Shown: one piece after another, positions 1-9,155 of the stretch | How the letters are laid out: each line of letters opens with the position of its first letter | How positions within the stretch are numbered: the stretch's first letter is position 1 | NCBI RefSeq assembly: GCF_014656415.1 | Contig: NZ_BNCJ01000001.1 | Span: 124,001-188,000 of the forward strand | Direction of reading: 5' to 3' | DNA: 64,000 nt | Origin: Seohaeicola zhoushanensis | Lineage (GTDB): Bacteria > Pseudomonadota > Alphaproteobacteria > Rhodobacterales > Rhodobacteraceae | The notes under the pieces: model-generated | Databases searched by the model: none | Seen by the model: only the letters and a program-made list of their open reading frames with translations | What the model was told of the DNA's origin: nothing | Position numbers and translations under genes: made by a program

Positions 1-540
1 GCCGACGCGATCGAAACCGTGATGGCCGGCGCCGCAACCGAGGAAGAGATCAAGGCCGCCTATGACGCCCGCTACGGCGACGGCTTCGGCGCCGAGGAAT
101 ACAGCGCCGCGCATATCCTGCTCGAAACCGAAGAGGCCGCCAAGGCGGTGCGCGAGGAGATCGTCAACGGCGCCGATTTCGCCGAGGTGGCCAAGGCCAA
201 GTCGACCGGCCCCTCGGGCCCGAGTGGCGGCGACCTGGGCTGGTTCTCGGCCACCGACATGGTGCCGGAATTCTCGGCCGCTGTGGTGGCGATGGAGCCG
301 GGCGCCGTGTCCGAGCCGGTGCAGACCAAGTTCGGCTGGCACATCATCAAGCTGAACGAAAAGCGCCGCGCCGAGGCGCCCGCGCTCGAGGCCGTCTCGG
401 AAGAGATCGCGATGGAGCTGCGCAAGGCCGCAGTCGAGAAGAAAGTGGAAGAACTGACGGCAGCCGCCACGGTCGAGCGCCCCGAGGTCGAGGGGCTGGA
501 TCCGACGGTGCTGCGCAACCTGGACCTTATCAGGAACTGA
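1..540 (+). CDS. Peptidylprolyl isomerase, parvulin (PpiC) type, 5' end outside window
   Basis: The reading frame is open from the first base, so the N-terminus (normally a signal peptide and chaperone part) lies outside the window. The visible 179 codons hold a PpiC rotamase domain: the AAHILLETEEAA start, the SGPSGGDLGWF segment and the FGWHIIKL end are typical of parvulins that help fold exported proteins in the periplasm. A charged helical tail follows. It ends three bases before argJ, so the two are probably co-transcribed. The family call is solid; which parvulin (SurA-like or single-domain) cannot be decided without the start. Confidence 0.88.
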   Translation, partial: ADAIETVMAGAATEEEIKAAYDARYGDGFGAEEYSAAHILLETEEAAKAVREEIVNGADFAEVAKAKSTGPSGPSGGDLGWFSATDMVPEFSAAVVAMEPGAVSEPVQTKFGWHIIKLNEKRRAEAPALEAVSEEIAMELRKAAVEKKVEELTAAATVERPEVEGLDPTVLRNLDLIRN

Positions 541-543
541 GAC

Positions 544-1770
544 ATGGCGAAGATCACCAAGGTTTCCCCCCTGGCCCCCGCGGCCTTTCCCGAACTGCCG
601 GTGATCGCCGGCGCCAGTTTCGCAAGCGCCGAGGCCGGCGTGCGCTACAAGAACCGAACCGACGTGATGCTGGCGCTGCTTGCGCCCGGCACTGCGGTGG
701 CCGGGGTGTTCACCCGTTCGGCCACCCGCTCGGCCCCGGTGCTCGACTGCCAGGCCAAGATTGGCGGCGATGCCTCGGCCGGCGCCGCGATCCTGGTAAA
801 CTCGGGTAATTCCAATGCCTTCACCGGCCATCGCGGCCAGCTGTCGGTCAAGGAACTGACCGAGGAGACTGCGCGCGTCACCGGGGTTCCGGTCTCGCGC
901 GTGTTCACCGCCTCGACCGGGGTGATCGGCGAGCCGATGCCGCACGAGCGCATCGTTGCCAAGCTGGATGAGCTGAACACGGCGCAGGATCCGGAAAAGA
1001 TCCGCGACGCGGCACGGGCAATCATGACCACCGACACCTTCCCCAAGGGCTCGGCCCGGACGGTGGAGATCGGCGGCAAGACCGTCTCGATCGCCGGCAT
1101 CGCCAAGGGCTCGGGCATGATCGCGCCGGACATGGCGACGATGCTGGTCTACATCTTCACCGATGGGAAGGTCGAACAGGCCCGGCTGCAGACCGAACTC
1201 GCCGCGATCTGCGACAAGACCTTCAACTGCATCACCGTCGATAGCGATACCTCGACCTCGGACAGTCTCATGCTCTGCGCCACCGGCGCCTCGGGCGTCG
1301 ATGCCACCGATGCCGAGGCCTTCTGGGAGGCGCTCTACGAAGTGATGCTCGACCTCGCCCACCAGGTGGTGAAGGACGGCGAAGGCGCGACCAAGTTCGT
1401 CGAGATCCAGATCACCGGTGCGGCCAGCGACGCCGACGCCAAGGTGCACGGCATGGCCATCGCCAACTCGCCGCTGGTCAAGACCGCCATCGCCGGGCAG
1501 GACCCGAACTGGGGCCGGATCGTCATGGCGATCGGCAAGTCCGGTGCGGCGGCCGAGCGCGACCGGCTGACCATCCACTTCGGCGACATCCTCGTTGCGC
1601 AGCACGGCTGGGTCAGCCCGGACTACAAGGAAGCCGACGCGGCCGAGCACATGAAGCAGCAGGACCTGCTGATACGCGTCGACCTCGGTCTGGGGACGGG
1701 CGCCTGCACGGTCTGGACCTGCGACCTGACCCACGGCTACATCGACATCAACGCGGATTACCGCTCCTGA
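544..1770 (+). CDS. argJ: Bifunctional glutamate N-acetyltransferase / amino-acid acetyltransferase ArgJ
   Basis: This 408-residue protein is full length for ArgJ, which recycles the acetyl group from N-acetylornithine to glutamate in cyclic arginine synthesis. The family precursor cleaves itself into alpha and beta chains at an Ala-Thr bond; the matching DMATML motif puts the nucleophile at Thr199. The VNSGNSNAFTG and KGSGMIAPDM segments are also diagnostic. It sits three bases after the PpiC gene, and its TGA stop shares one base with the ATG of the following Nudix gene, so all three look like one operon. Confidence 0.97.
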   Translation: MAKITKVSPLAPAAFPELPVIAGASFASAEAGVRYKNRTDVMLALLAPGTAVAGVFTRSATRSAPVLDCQAKIGGDASAGAAILVNSGNSNAFTGHRGQLSVKELTEETARVTGVPVSRVFTASTGVIGEPMPHERIVAKLDELNTAQDPEKIRDAARAIMTTDTFPKGSARTVEIGGKTVSIAGIAKGSGMIAPDMATMLVYIFTDGKVEQARLQTELAAICDKTFNCITVDSDTSTSDSLMLCATGASGVDATDAEAFWEALYEVMLDLAHQVVKDGEGATKFVEIQITGAASDADAKVHGMAIANSPLVKTAIAGQDPNWGRIVMAIGKSGAAAERDRLTIHFGDILVAQHGWVSPDYKEADAAEHMKQQDLLIRVDLGLGTGACTVWTCDLTHGYIDINADYRS

Positions 1771-2168
1771 TGAAAACCGTTCTGGTGTCCGCCGTCGCCC
1801 TGATCGACGTCGACGGCCGGGTGCTGCTCGCGCAGCGCCCGGAAGGCAAGTCCATGGCCGGCCTCTGGGAGTTTCCCGGAGGCAAGGTCGAACCCGGCGA
1901 AACCCCCGAAGCGGCGCTGATTCGCGAGCTGCACGAGGAACTGGGCATCGACACCTGGGCCTCTTGCCTGGCGCCGCTGACCTTTGCCAGCCACAGCTAC
2001 GACGATTTCCATCTGCTTATGCCGCTGTTCGCCTGCCGCAAGTGGAACGGCATCCCCGCCGCGCGCGAAGGCCAGACCCTTGCCTGGGTGCGTCCGAACG
2101 ACCTCAAAACCTACCCGATGCCCGAGGCGGACAAGCCGCTTGTCCCCATTTTGCGTGACTGGCTATGA
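1770..2168 (+). CDS. mutT: MutT-type Nudix hydrolase (8-oxo-dGTP diphosphatase)
   Basis: This is a 132-residue single-domain Nudix protein. The Nudix box GGKVEPGETPEAALIRELHEELGI is complete, with the REL-EE core that binds magnesium, and the flanking AQRPEGKSMAGLWEFPG stretch is typical of MutT proteins that hydrolyse oxidised guanine nucleotides in the cytoplasm. Its start overlaps the argJ stop by one base (TGATG), which suggests translational coupling. The exact substrate is inferred from similarity to MutT and not shown by the sequence. Confidence 0.9.
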   Translation: MKTVLVSAVALIDVDGRVLLAQRPEGKSMAGLWEFPGGKVEPGETPEAALIRELHEELGIDTWASCLAPLTFASHSYDDFHLLMPLFACRKWNGIPAAREGQTLAWVRPNDLKTYPMPEADKPLVPILRDWL

Positions 2169-2226
2169 AAATCTGGCCCATCCTGCCGAAACCTGCAGGT
2201 TTGCGAATATTTTGTTCGCTTTGACT

Positions 2227-2266
2227 GAAAATTAACCTCGATTAATTTTCCGCATAGCAATATTCT
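2227..2266 (+). promoter_or_regulatory. A+T-rich dyad and -10-like box upstream of small gene
   Basis: A perfect inverted repeat, GAAAATTAA, six bases, TTAATTTTC, spans 2227-2250 in otherwise GC-rich DNA. A -10-like TATTCT lies at 2261-2266, about 40 bases before the start of the small gene at 2308. The dyad overlaps where a -35 box would be, so it looks like an operator. The binding protein is unknown. Confidence 0.45.
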
Positions 2267-2307
2267 ATTCCTACCGTGAGCATCTCGTTCTTTGGGGAGG
2301 ATCAGAC

Positions 2308-2451
2308 TTGCTGCGCACAATCACGATAGGTACCTGCGTATCCATACAAGGGATGTTCGTTCGGTCCTTCCCTGACGGGTATATCGCCGTCAGGGTCGGC
2401 AATACGATCTTCAAGGGACGCCCGGTGCAACCGGCAGCCGCATCGGCTTGA
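2308..2451 (+). CDS. Small hypothetical protein, 47 aa, TTG start
   Basis: A short frame begins at a TTG placed six bases after a strong ribosome binding site (GGGGAGGA, 2295-2302) and encodes 47 residues beginning LLRTITIGTCVSIQG. An internal ATG at 2353 has no comparable site. The protein has no membrane segment; residues 17-40 (FVRSFPDGYIAVRVGNTIF) read as a small beta-rich fold. It has its own dyad and -10-like box upstream and a terminator downstream. From memory, similar small proteins of unknown function exist in Rhodobacterales, but no role can be given. Confidence 0.6.
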   Translation: MLRTITIGTCVSIQGMFVRSFPDGYIAVRVGNTIFKGRPVQPAAASA

Positions 2452-2473
2452 ATTCGAAAACATCCAACACGAC

Positions 2474-2507
2474 AAAAAAAGGCACGGTGTCGCCACCGTG
2501 CCTTTTC
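2474..2507. terminator. Bidirectional intrinsic terminator between small gene and infB
   Basis: A ten-base-pair stem (AAGGCACGGT / ACCGTGCCTT, loop GTCGCC) is flanked by seven A on the left, giving a strong U-tract for minus-strand transcripts leaving infB, and by TTTTCCTTT on the right for transcripts from the small gene. Confidence 0.85.
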
Positions 2508-2527
2508 CTTTGTTCGGGGTGGCCCGC

Positions 2528-5038
2528 TCAGGTGAGCGTGCGGGCCACTTCCTCGCGGGTGAAGATCTCGATGACATCGCCGGGGCGGATGTCGTCGTAG
2601 TTCTCGAAGGCCATACCGCATTCCTGGCCCGACTGGACCTCGGACACTTCGTCCTTGAAGCGCTTGAGCGTCTTCAGGGTGCCTTCGTGGATCACCACGT
2701 TGTCGCGCAGCAGGCGCACGCCTGCCGAACGGCGTGCCACGCCCTCGGTGACGAGGCAGCCCGCCACCTTGCCGACGCCGGAAACCTTGAAGACTTCCTT
2801 GATCGTGGCATAGCCGATGAAGTGCTCGCGGATCTCGGCACTGAGCAGACCGCTCGCCGCCTTGCGCACGTCGTCGACCAGGTCGTAGATGATCGAGTAA
2901 TAGCGGATCTCCACGCCCTTCTGGTTCGCCGAGTTGCGCGCGCTGGCGTTGGCACGGACGTTGAAGCCCATGATCGGCGCCCTGCTGGCTTCGGCGAGGC
3001 CCACGTCGGTCTCGGTGATGGCGCCGACGCCCGAGTGAAGCACGCGGACGCGCACTTCGTCGTTGCCGATCTTCTCCATCGCCTGGACGATCGCTTCGGC
3101 AGAACCCTGCACGTCGGCCTTCACCAGGATCGGCAGCTCGGTGACGCTGGCATCTGCCTTGGCGTTCGCCATCAGCTGTTCCAGCGTCGTCGCCGCGCCA
3201 AGCGCCGCGCGCTTGTCCTTGGCGAGCTGCTCGCGGTAGGCGGCGATCTCGCGCGCCTGCGCTTCGGTCTCGACCACGTTCAGCACGTCGCCCGCTTCCG
3301 GAGTCCCGTTCAGGCCCAGCACCTCGACCGGAACCGACGGCCCGGCTTCCTTGATGCGAACGCCCTTGTCGTTCTCCATCGCGCGGACCTTGCCCCACTG
3401 TTCGCCGACGACGAAGATGTCGCCCTGCTTCAGGGTGCCGTTCTGGACCAGCACGGTGGCGACAGGGCCGCGGCCCACGTCCAGCTTGGCCTCGATCACG
3501 GCGCCTTGTGCGGCGCGGTCGGGGTTGGCCTTGAGTTCGAGGATCTCGGCCTGCAGCACGATGGCTTCAAGCAGTTCGTCCAGGCCCTCGCCGGTCACGG
3601 CCGAAACCTCGACGTCCTGCACCTCGCCCGACATCTTCTCCACCACCACTTCGTGCTGGAGCAGGTCGGTGCGCACCTTGGTCGGGTTCGCCGCCGGCTT
3701 GTCGATCTTGTTGATCGCCACGATCATCGGCACACCGGCCGCCTTGGCGTGGTTGATCGCCTCGACGGTCTGCGGCATCACCGCGTCATCCGCTGCCACC
3801 ACCAGCACCACGATGTCCGTCACCTGTGCACCGCGCGAGCGCATCGAGGTAAAGGCCGCGTGGCCGGGGGTGTCGAGGAAGGTCATCAGCTGACCGCCCT
3901 TGGTCTTCACCTGGTAGGCGCCGATGTGCTGGGTGATCCCGCCGGCTTCGCCTGCAACCACCTTGGCGTTGCGGATCGCGTCCAGGAGCGAGGTCTTGCC
4001 ATGGTCGACGTGGCCCATCACGGTGATGACCGGCGGACGCGACTGGAGATCCTTCGCATCGTCTTCGACCTGGGTGATCACGTCCTCGACGTCGGCATCC
4101 GACACGCGGACGACCCGGTGGCCGAATTCCTCGACGATCAGTTCGGCGGTATCGGCGTCGATGGTCTGATTCTGAGTGACCATCATGCCGTTCTGCATCA
4201 GCGCCTTGACCACCGCGCCGACCCGTTCGGCCATGCGGTTGGCCAGCTCGCTGACCATGATCGCCTCGGGCACCTGCACGTCGCGCACGATCTTGTCGCG
4301 CTCGGCACCGCCGCCCATCGCCTTCTGGCGGGCGCGTTCCTGCTTGCGCTTCATCGCCGCCATCGAGCGCTGACGTCCGCCTTCGCCGCCGGTCAGCGCC
4401 TGGTTCAGCGTCAGCTTGCCGGCACGGCGGCTGTCGTCGCGGCCCTTGTTGCGGGCATTGCGGTCGGTGTCACGCTCGACGTCGACCTTGCGCGGGTTCG
4501 CCGGCGCGGCCGGCTTGGCGCTGCGCGCCCCGCCGTCGGCCTCTTCGCGGTTGGCCGGGGCAGGCTGCGGCGCGGCGGGAGCAGCGGCGCGCTGAGCGGC
4601 CACCTCGGCCAGCTTGCGCTGACGCTCTTCCTCTTCGGCCTTGGCCTTCAGCGCCTCTTCGCGCTCGCGGTCCTCGCGTTCCTTCGCCTCCATCTCGGCG
4701 CGGCGCCGTTCACGCTCTTCCTCGCGGGCACGCTCGTCCGCCTCGCGTGCAGCGGCCTCTTCGACCTCGCGCGCCTTGGCAGCCTGGACCGCCTTCAGAC
4801 GGCGCTCCATCTCCGCATCGGTGATGCCGGCAGGACGCCGCGACGGATCGCCGATGGCGCCCGACTGCGACCCGCCAGCGGGTTTCGCGCCGCCGGGCTT
4901 CGGCACGACGACACGCTTGCGCTTGGTCTCCACGACAACGTTCTTGGTGCGTCCGTGGCTGAAGCTCTGCTTCACGTTGCCAGGACGTGCACCCGCGCCG
5001 CGGAGGCCCAATGTCTTTTTGCCGTCAGTATCGCTCAT
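2528..5038 (-). CDS. infB: Translation initiation factor IF-2
   Basis: This 836-residue GTPase brings initiator tRNA to the 30S subunit. An N-terminal basic segment ([19 protein letters not shown]) and a long charged, Glu/Arg/Ala-rich coiled linker precede the IF2-N and G domains. The G motifs [13 protein letters not shown] and NKID are intact, and beta-barrel domains follow. It is the last gene of the rimP operon: its ATG overlaps the TGA of the YlxR gene by four bases. The N-terminal layout is typical of alphaproteobacterial IF-2. Confidence 0.98.
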   Translation of the reverse strand: MSDTDGKKTLGLRGAGARPGNVKQSFSHGRTKNVVVETKRKRVVVPKPGGAKPAGGSQSGAIGDPSRRPAGITDAEMERRLKAVQAAKAREVEEAAAREADERAREEERERRRAEMEAKEREDREREEALKAKAEEEERQRKLAEVAAQRAAAPAAPQPAPANREEADGGARSAKPAAPANPRKVDVERDTDRNARNKGRDDSRRAGKLTLNQALTGGEGGRQRSMAAMKRKQERARQKAMGGGAERDKIVRDVQVPEAIMVSELANRMAERVGAVVKALMQNGMMVTQNQTIDADTAELIVEEFGHRVVRVSDADVEDVITQVEDDAKDLQSRPPVITVMGHVDHGKTSLLDAIRNAKVVAGEAGGITQHIGAYQVKTKGGQLMTFLDTPGHAAFTSMRSRGAQVTDIVVLVVAADDAVMPQTVEAINHAKAAGVPMIVAINKIDKPAANPTKVRTDLLQHEVVVEKMSGEVQDVEVSAVTGEGLDELLEAIVLQAEILELKANPDRAAQGAVIEAKLDVGRGPVATVLVQNGTLKQGDIFVVGEQWGKVRAMENDKGVRIKEAGPSVPVEVLGLNGTPEAGDVLNVVETEAQAREIAAYREQLAKDKRAALGAATTLEQLMANAKADASVTELPILVKADVQGSAEAIVQAMEKIGNDEVRVRVLHSGVGAITETDVGLAEASRAPIMGFNVRANASARNSANQKGVEIRYYSIIYDLVDDVRKAASGLLSAEIREHFIGYATIKEVFKVSGVGKVAGCLVTEGVARRSAGVRLLRDNVVIHEGTLKTLKRFKDEVSEVQSGQECGMAFENYDDIRPGDVIEIFTREEVARTLT

Positions 5039-5676
5039 ACAGCTCTTTTTCCTTCCGAGCGGCCGTTGCCACCCATCAATTCACGCAAACCGCGCAATCT
5101 TTGCGCTTCCTCTACAACACGTGGCGCGAGTCCACCAGAGGCGAGCGCCGCATGTATCACAGTTTGGCGGCCAAAGGCCATTCCCAACTCATCCGCCGTC
5201 AGACAGCCGATGTATTTGCCGAAGTGCGGCGTGCTCAACTTGGTCTTTCCGCGCCCGGATCCGTCGAGCGCCTGAATCAGCACAACCGCCTCTTCCCTGT
5301 CGAGCCAGCTCTTCACCTTCTCGAAGCCGGCCACCGCCTCGCCCGACTTGCGTGCGAGGCTGATGAGGTCGATCAGCCGGCGCAACACCAGCCGTTCCAC
5401 CTCGTCGGTGAGGCCTTCGGGCACCGTGACCGGCGCCTTGAGACCACGGGCGAAGAGCTTCTTCGCCACTGCCTTGTCGAGCGCCGCCCGATCGGCGGAC
5501 ACCCAGACCCCGCGGCCCGGCAGCTTGCCCGAGACATCGGGCACCAGCTGGCCGTCGGGACCGGCGACAAAGCGGATCAGCCCGTTCTTGGGCTGTACTT
5601 CGCCGGTGACGATGCACTTGCGCTCGGCAGCGCCGTCACGGTCCTTTTCGGCGCCCCCTCGCGTCATCGTCATCAC
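5035..5676 (-). CDS. YlxR-L7Ae/L30e fusion RNA-binding protein (DUF448)
   Basis: The 213 residues contain an N-terminal YlxR (DUF448) domain (residues about 18-85, with [18 protein letters not shown] and [15 protein letters not shown]) and a C-terminal L7Ae/L30e-like fold (about 97-175, [18 protein letters not shown]). In Firmicutes these are two genes, ylxR and ylxQ, between nusA and infB; here they are one chain, which is common in alphaproteobacteria. The product is probably a ribosome- or RNA-binding protein. It sits 15 bases after nusA and overlaps infB by four. Confidence 0.9.
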   Translation of the reverse strand: MMTMTRGGAEKDRDGAAERKCIVTGEVQPKNGLIRFVAGPDGQLVPDVSGKLPGRGVWVSADRAALDKAVAKKLFARGLKAPVTVPEGLTDEVERLVLRRLIDLISLARKSGEAVAGFEKVKSWLDREEAVVLIQALDGSGRGKTKLSTPHFGKYIGCLTADELGMAFGRQTVIHAALASGGLAPRVVEEAQRLRGLRELMGGNGRSEGKRAV

Positions 5677-5691
5677 CTGACGGAGCCCGAA

Positions 5692-7314
5692 TTAGGCTCC
5701 GGCCTCCTCTTCCTCGGTATCGTCGCCTTCTTCGGCTTCTTCCGCGCTCTCGAGTTCGGCCGGGTCGACCCAGCCGAGCAGAATGCGTGCGGTCATCACC
5801 ATGTTCTGCGCTTCTTCGAGGCTGACGTCGAAGGGCTCGAGGATACCCTCGTCCTTGACGCGCTCGCCGTTCACGGTGGTCCAGCCGCCTGCCAGTTCCC
5901 AGTCGGCGCAGGTGGCGAAGTCTTCCAGCGTCTTCACGCCGTCCTTGGCCAGTGCTTCGATCATCTGGGGTGTCAGGCCCTCGAATTCAACCAGGCTGTC
6001 CTCGACACCCAGTGCACGGGCGTTCTCGAGCGCGGCCTTGTTCTGCGCTTCCAGGTAGTCGCGGGCGCGGGCCTGCAGCTCGGCGGCGGTGCTTTCGTCG
6101 ACGCCTTCGATCACCAGCAGCTCGTCGAGGTCGACATAGGCGACTTCCTCGAGGTTGGTGAAGCCTTCGGCGACCAGCAGCTGGGCGAAGAATTCGTCAA
6201 GGTCCAGCGTGTCCATGAACAGCCTGGTGCGGTTCTCGAACTCGGCCTGGCGGCGCTTGGACTCTTCCTCTTCGGTCATGATGTCGATGTCGAGACCGGT
6301 AAGCTGGCTGGCCAGGCGCACGTTCTGACCGCGGCGGCCAATGGCGAGCGAGAGCTGCTCTTCCGGCACCACGACCTCGATGCGCTCGGCATCCTCGTAG
6401 AGAACCACCTTGGTCACTTCCGCCGGTTGCAGGGCGTTGACCAGGAAGGTCGGAACGTCCTGGTTCCACGGAATGATGTCGATCTTCTCGCCCTGGAGCT
6501 CGTTCACCACGGCCTGCACGCGGCTGCCGCGCATACCGACGCAGGCGCCGACCGGGTCGATCGAGTTGTCATAGGACACCACGGCGATCTTGGCGCGCGA
6601 ACCGGGGTCACGGGCGACGGCCTTGATCTCGATGATGCCGTCGTAGATTTCCGGCACTTCCATCTTGAACAGCTCGGCCATGAATTCCGGCGCGGTCCGC
6701 GACAGGAAGATCTGCGGCCCGCGCGGCTCGCGGCGCACGTCCTTGATGTAGCAGCGGATGCGGTCGTTCGGACGATAGGCCTCGCGGCCGATCTTCTCGT
6801 TGCGGCGCAGGATCGCCTCGCCGGCGCCCACGTCGACGATGACGTTGCCGTATTCCTCGCGCTTGACGATGCCGTTGATGATCGTGCCGGCGCGGTCCTT
6901 GAATTCCTCGTACTGGCGGTCACGCTCGGCTTCGCGGACCTTCTGCAGGATCACCTGCTTGGCCGATTGCGCGGCGATCCGGCCCAGGTCGACCGGCGGC
7001 ACTTCCTCGACGTACTCGTCGCCCACTTGCGGATCGGCCATATACTGCTTGGCCTGCTCGACGGTGAACTCTGCCTGGTAGTTCTCGACGGCGTCATCCT
7101 CGACCACGGTGCGGACGCGGGTGAAGGTCGCGCGGCCGGTCTTGCGGTCGATCTTGACGCGGATGTCCATCTCGGCGCCGTAACGGCTCTTGGCGGCGCG
7201 GGCGAGGCTCTCTTCCATTGCCTCGATGACGAGACGCGGGTCGATCATCTTCTCCCGGGCCACAGCCTCGGCAGTCTGAAGCAGCTCAAGCTGGTTGGCA
7301 GAGGTGATTGCCAT
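5692..7314 (-). CDS. nusA: Transcription termination/antitermination factor NusA
   Basis: NusA binds RNA polymerase and nascent RNA and controls pausing, termination and antitermination. The 540 residues run in the normal order: N-terminal polymerase-binding domain, S1 domain, two KH domains ([23 protein letters not shown], then [14 protein letters not shown]), and C-terminal helix-hairpin-helix repeats ending in a very acidic tail. It lies between rimP, which it overlaps by one base, and the YlxR gene. Confidence 0.98.
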   Translation of the reverse strand: MAITSANQLELLQTAEAVAREKMIDPRLVIEAMEESLARAAKSRYGAEMDIRVKIDRKTGRATFTRVRTVVEDDAVENYQAEFTVEQAKQYMADPQVGDEYVEEVPPVDLGRIAAQSAKQVILQKVREAERDRQYEEFKDRAGTIINGIVKREEYGNVIVDVGAGEAILRRNEKIGREAYRPNDRIRCYIKDVRREPRGPQIFLSRTAPEFMAELFKMEVPEIYDGIIEIKAVARDPGSRAKIAVVSYDNSIDPVGACVGMRGSRVQAVVNELQGEKIDIIPWNQDVPTFLVNALQPAEVTKVVLYEDAERIEVVVPEEQLSLAIGRRGQNVRLASQLTGLDIDIMTEEEESKRRQAEFENRTRLFMDTLDLDEFFAQLLVAEGFTNLEEVAYVDLDELLVIEGVDESTAAELQARARDYLEAQNKAALENARALGVEDSLVEFEGLTPQMIEALAKDGVKTLEDFATCADWELAGGWTTVNGERVKDEGILEPFDVSLEEAQNMVMTARILLGWVDPAELESAEEAEEGDDTEEEEAGA

Positions 7315-7919
7315 TAGTCGTTCTCCTCTTGGGGCGCCTCGGGCCCGTCATCCCCCGAAGGGGTCTCTTCCAGTATTTCGTCGAACTGGTCTTCGTTAAG
7401 TGTCCCGGCGTTCTTGCGCTGACGCAGCATCTCGCGGATCAACTCGTCGGTCAGCACCAGCTTGGCGTCGCTCAGCCATTCGAACTTGAGCCCGATGGTG
7501 CCCTCTTCGACGTTGATCAGAACCTCGTCGCCCTCGACCCCTGCCAGCATGCCCTTGAAGCGGCGGCGTCCGTCGATCAGTTCGGAGGTCTCGATCTTGG
7601 CCTCGTAGCCTTCGTAGTCGTCGAAGTCCTTCAGCCGGGTCAGCGGCCGGTCGATGCCGGGGCTCGACACTTCGAGCGTGTATTCGTCGAGAATCGGGTC
7701 CTCGACGTCGAGAATGGCGCTGACCGCGTTCGAGATCGCGGCGCAATCGTCCACCTCGATCCCGCCGCCCGGCTTGTCGGCCATGATCTGCAGCGTCGTA
7801 GACTTGCCCGACATCAGCCGGATGCGCACCAGTTCGAATCCAAGATCCTCGATGGCCGGAGACACGATCTCGGCCAGTCGGCGGTCAATGGCTGCTTTTG
7901 CGATCAGGTCGTTCTGCAT
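7314..7919 (-). CDS. rimP: Ribosome maturation factor RimP
   Basis: RimP is needed for 30S subunit maturation. The ATG at 7919 ([19 protein letters not shown]) gives 201 residues, a normal length; an upstream in-frame start at 8012 would have to be translated through the leader terminator and overlaps the promoter, so it is rejected. The segments [16 protein letters not shown] and the SH3-like C-terminal domain are family features. It is the first gene of the operon with nusA, ylxR and infB. Only a weak ribosome binding site (CTGGACC) precedes the ATG. Confidence 0.96.
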   Translation of the reverse strand: MQNDLIAKAAIDRRLAEIVSPAIEDLGFELVRIRLMSGKSTTLQIMADKPGGGIEVDDCAAISNAVSAILDVEDPILDEYTLEVSSPGIDRPLTRLKDFDDYEGYEAKIETSELIDGRRRFKGMLAGVEGDEVLINVEEGTIGLKFEWLSDAKLVLTDELIREMLRQRKNAGTLNEDQFDEILEETPSGDDGPEAPQEEND

Positions 7920-7931
7920 GGGTCCAGACAC

Positions 7932-7954
7932 AAAAAAACGGGCGCGCGGCCCGT
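7932..7954 (-). terminator. Intrinsic terminator in the rimP 5' leader
   Basis: On the minus strand a GC stem ACGGGC / GCCCGT with a five-base loop is followed by seven U, and only 12 bases later comes the rimP ATG. It therefore lies inside the operon leader, downstream of the promoter at 8010-8038, and could act as an attenuator. Confidence 0.75.
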
Positions 7955-8009
7955 CGATATTTCTCGGTGGAGCGTCAGGTTTGGACCCCGACGCGCCGCT
8001 GTTGAGGGG

Positions 8010-8038
8010 CATATACGCGCATCACCCCTCGATCTCAA
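8010..8038 (-). promoter_or_regulatory. Predicted sigma-70 promoter of the rimP-nusA-infB operon
   Basis: On the minus strand a -35 TTGAGA and a -10 TATATG are separated by exactly 17 bases. Transcription would start near 8003 and give a leader of about 85 bases. That leader can form a stem of GCGTCGGG with CCTGACGC, and then the terminator at 7932-7954. Confidence 0.6.
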
Positions 8039-8243
8039 GGGCAATATTTCGCGCAAGGCCCCAAGGTCCCTGTACACAGCGCAATTCTCTGCTTGAGCAG
8101 ACCGCGCCAAGGCCCCATCTAGCGGCAAACGACCAGACCAGAATACCCCGCCCGAACAATAGCCTGAGACCCCCGAACAGCGCCCATCGTCCCGTCCGCG
8201 TGATCCGCGGGCCCGGCGGCGGTGATCTGCGCGGAGCCACCAA

Positions 8244-9065
8244 ATGAATATCGCCGCCCGCCTCGTTAACAGCACCCATTTCCAGCGTTTCATCATCGCC
8301 GTGATTCTCGTCAACGCGGTGATCCTCGGCCTGCTGACCCTCGACCTGTCGCCCGGCACGCGCAGCCTTCTGCTGCTGATCGACCAGGCCTGCCTTGCCA
8401 TCTTCGTCGCGGAACTCGCGCTCAAGCTCGTGGTGTTCCGCCGCGACTTCTTCCGCGACGGCTGGAACATCTTCGACTTCATCGTGGTCGGCATCGCGGT
8501 GATGCCCGACGCCGGCGGCCTGGGCGTGCTGCGAACCCTGCGGGTGCTGCGCCTGATGCGGCTGATCTCGGTCGTGCCCTCGATGCGCCGCGTCATCACC
8601 GGCATGTTCCTGGCGATCCCCGGTGGCGCCTCGGTCGCGGCGGTGCTGGCGATCCTCTACTATGTCGGTGCGATCATCGGCTTCAGCTTCTTCCACCAGT
8701 CGGTGCCCGAGCATTTCGGCAGCATCGGCACCACCTTCTTCACTCTGTTCAAGATGATGACGCTGGAAGGCTGGCCCGACATCGCCGGCCAGGTGATGGA
8801 ACAGCACCCCCATGCCTGGATCTTCTTCGTCGCCTTCATCATCCTCACCACCTTCACCACGCTCAACCTGCTGTTCGGCATCATCGTCGACGCCATGCAG
8901 AACGCGAAGGAGGAGGACGTGCGCGAGCAGATGGCCGAACACGGCATCCCGCCGGACGAGGAATCGCCCGAGATGCGGCTGGTGATGATGGAGCGCGACA
9001 TCCGCGAAATCCGCGCCCTGCTCGAATCGATGGCACTGCCCGGCCAGAGAACCGCCGCGGAATGA
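8244..9065 (+). CDS. Voltage-gated cation channel, bacterial NaV/CaV type
   Basis: This 273-residue protein has the six-segment layout of NaChBac-type homotetrameric channels. The S4 sensor (residues 97-117) carries arginines in RTLRVLRLMRLISVVPSMRRV at mostly three-residue spacing. The pore loop holds TLEGWPD at residues 173-179, where classic sodium channels have TLESWSM or similar. S6 (FIILTTFTTLNLLFGIIVDAM) leads into a charged C-terminal tail. The Gly and the final Asp of the filter recall prokaryotic calcium-permeable channels, so sodium selectivity should not be assumed. It stands alone between the rimP promoter and leuB. Confidence 0.88.
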   Translation: MNIAARLVNSTHFQRFIIAVILVNAVILGLLTLDLSPGTRSLLLLIDQACLAIFVAELALKLVVFRRDFFRDGWNIFDFIVVGIAVMPDAGGLGVLRTLRVLRLMRLISVVPSMRRVITGMFLAIPGGASVAAVLAILYYVGAIIGFSFFHQSVPEHFGSIGTTFFTLFKMMTLEGWPDIAGQVMEQHPHAWIFFVAFIILTTFTTLNLLFGIIVDAMQNAKEEDVREQMAEHGIPPDEESPEMRLVMMERDIREIRALLESMALPGQRTAAE

Positions 9066-9074
9066 CGCGGCGGC

Positions 9075-9125
9075 ACGTGGCGCGGCTCTATCCACATTGA
9101 CCCTTTGCCCGCGCCACGTTAGGCC
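9075..9125 (+). promoter_or_regulatory. Inverted repeat and possible promoter upstream of leuB
   Basis: Perfect 11-base arms (ACGTGGCGCGG at 9075-9085, CCGCGCCACGT at 9109-9119) enclose 23 bases. A -35-like TTGACC (9097-9102) is followed after 17 bases by a weak -10, TAGGCC (9120-9125). The repeat could end the channel transcript or act as an operator for leuB. Confidence 0.4.
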
Positions 9126-9155
9126 GCTTGCCGACACATTCCCGAGGAGGCGCAT

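Noticed and set aside
2498-7317. Two long plus-strand frames (925 and 776 codons) across infB and nusA
   Set aside because: Both are antisense shadows of clearly recognisable infB, ylxR and nusA; no domain can be read in them.
7920-8012. Longer rimP start at 8012
   Set aside because: It would include the promoter -10 region and the leader terminator, and the extra residues do not look like RimP.
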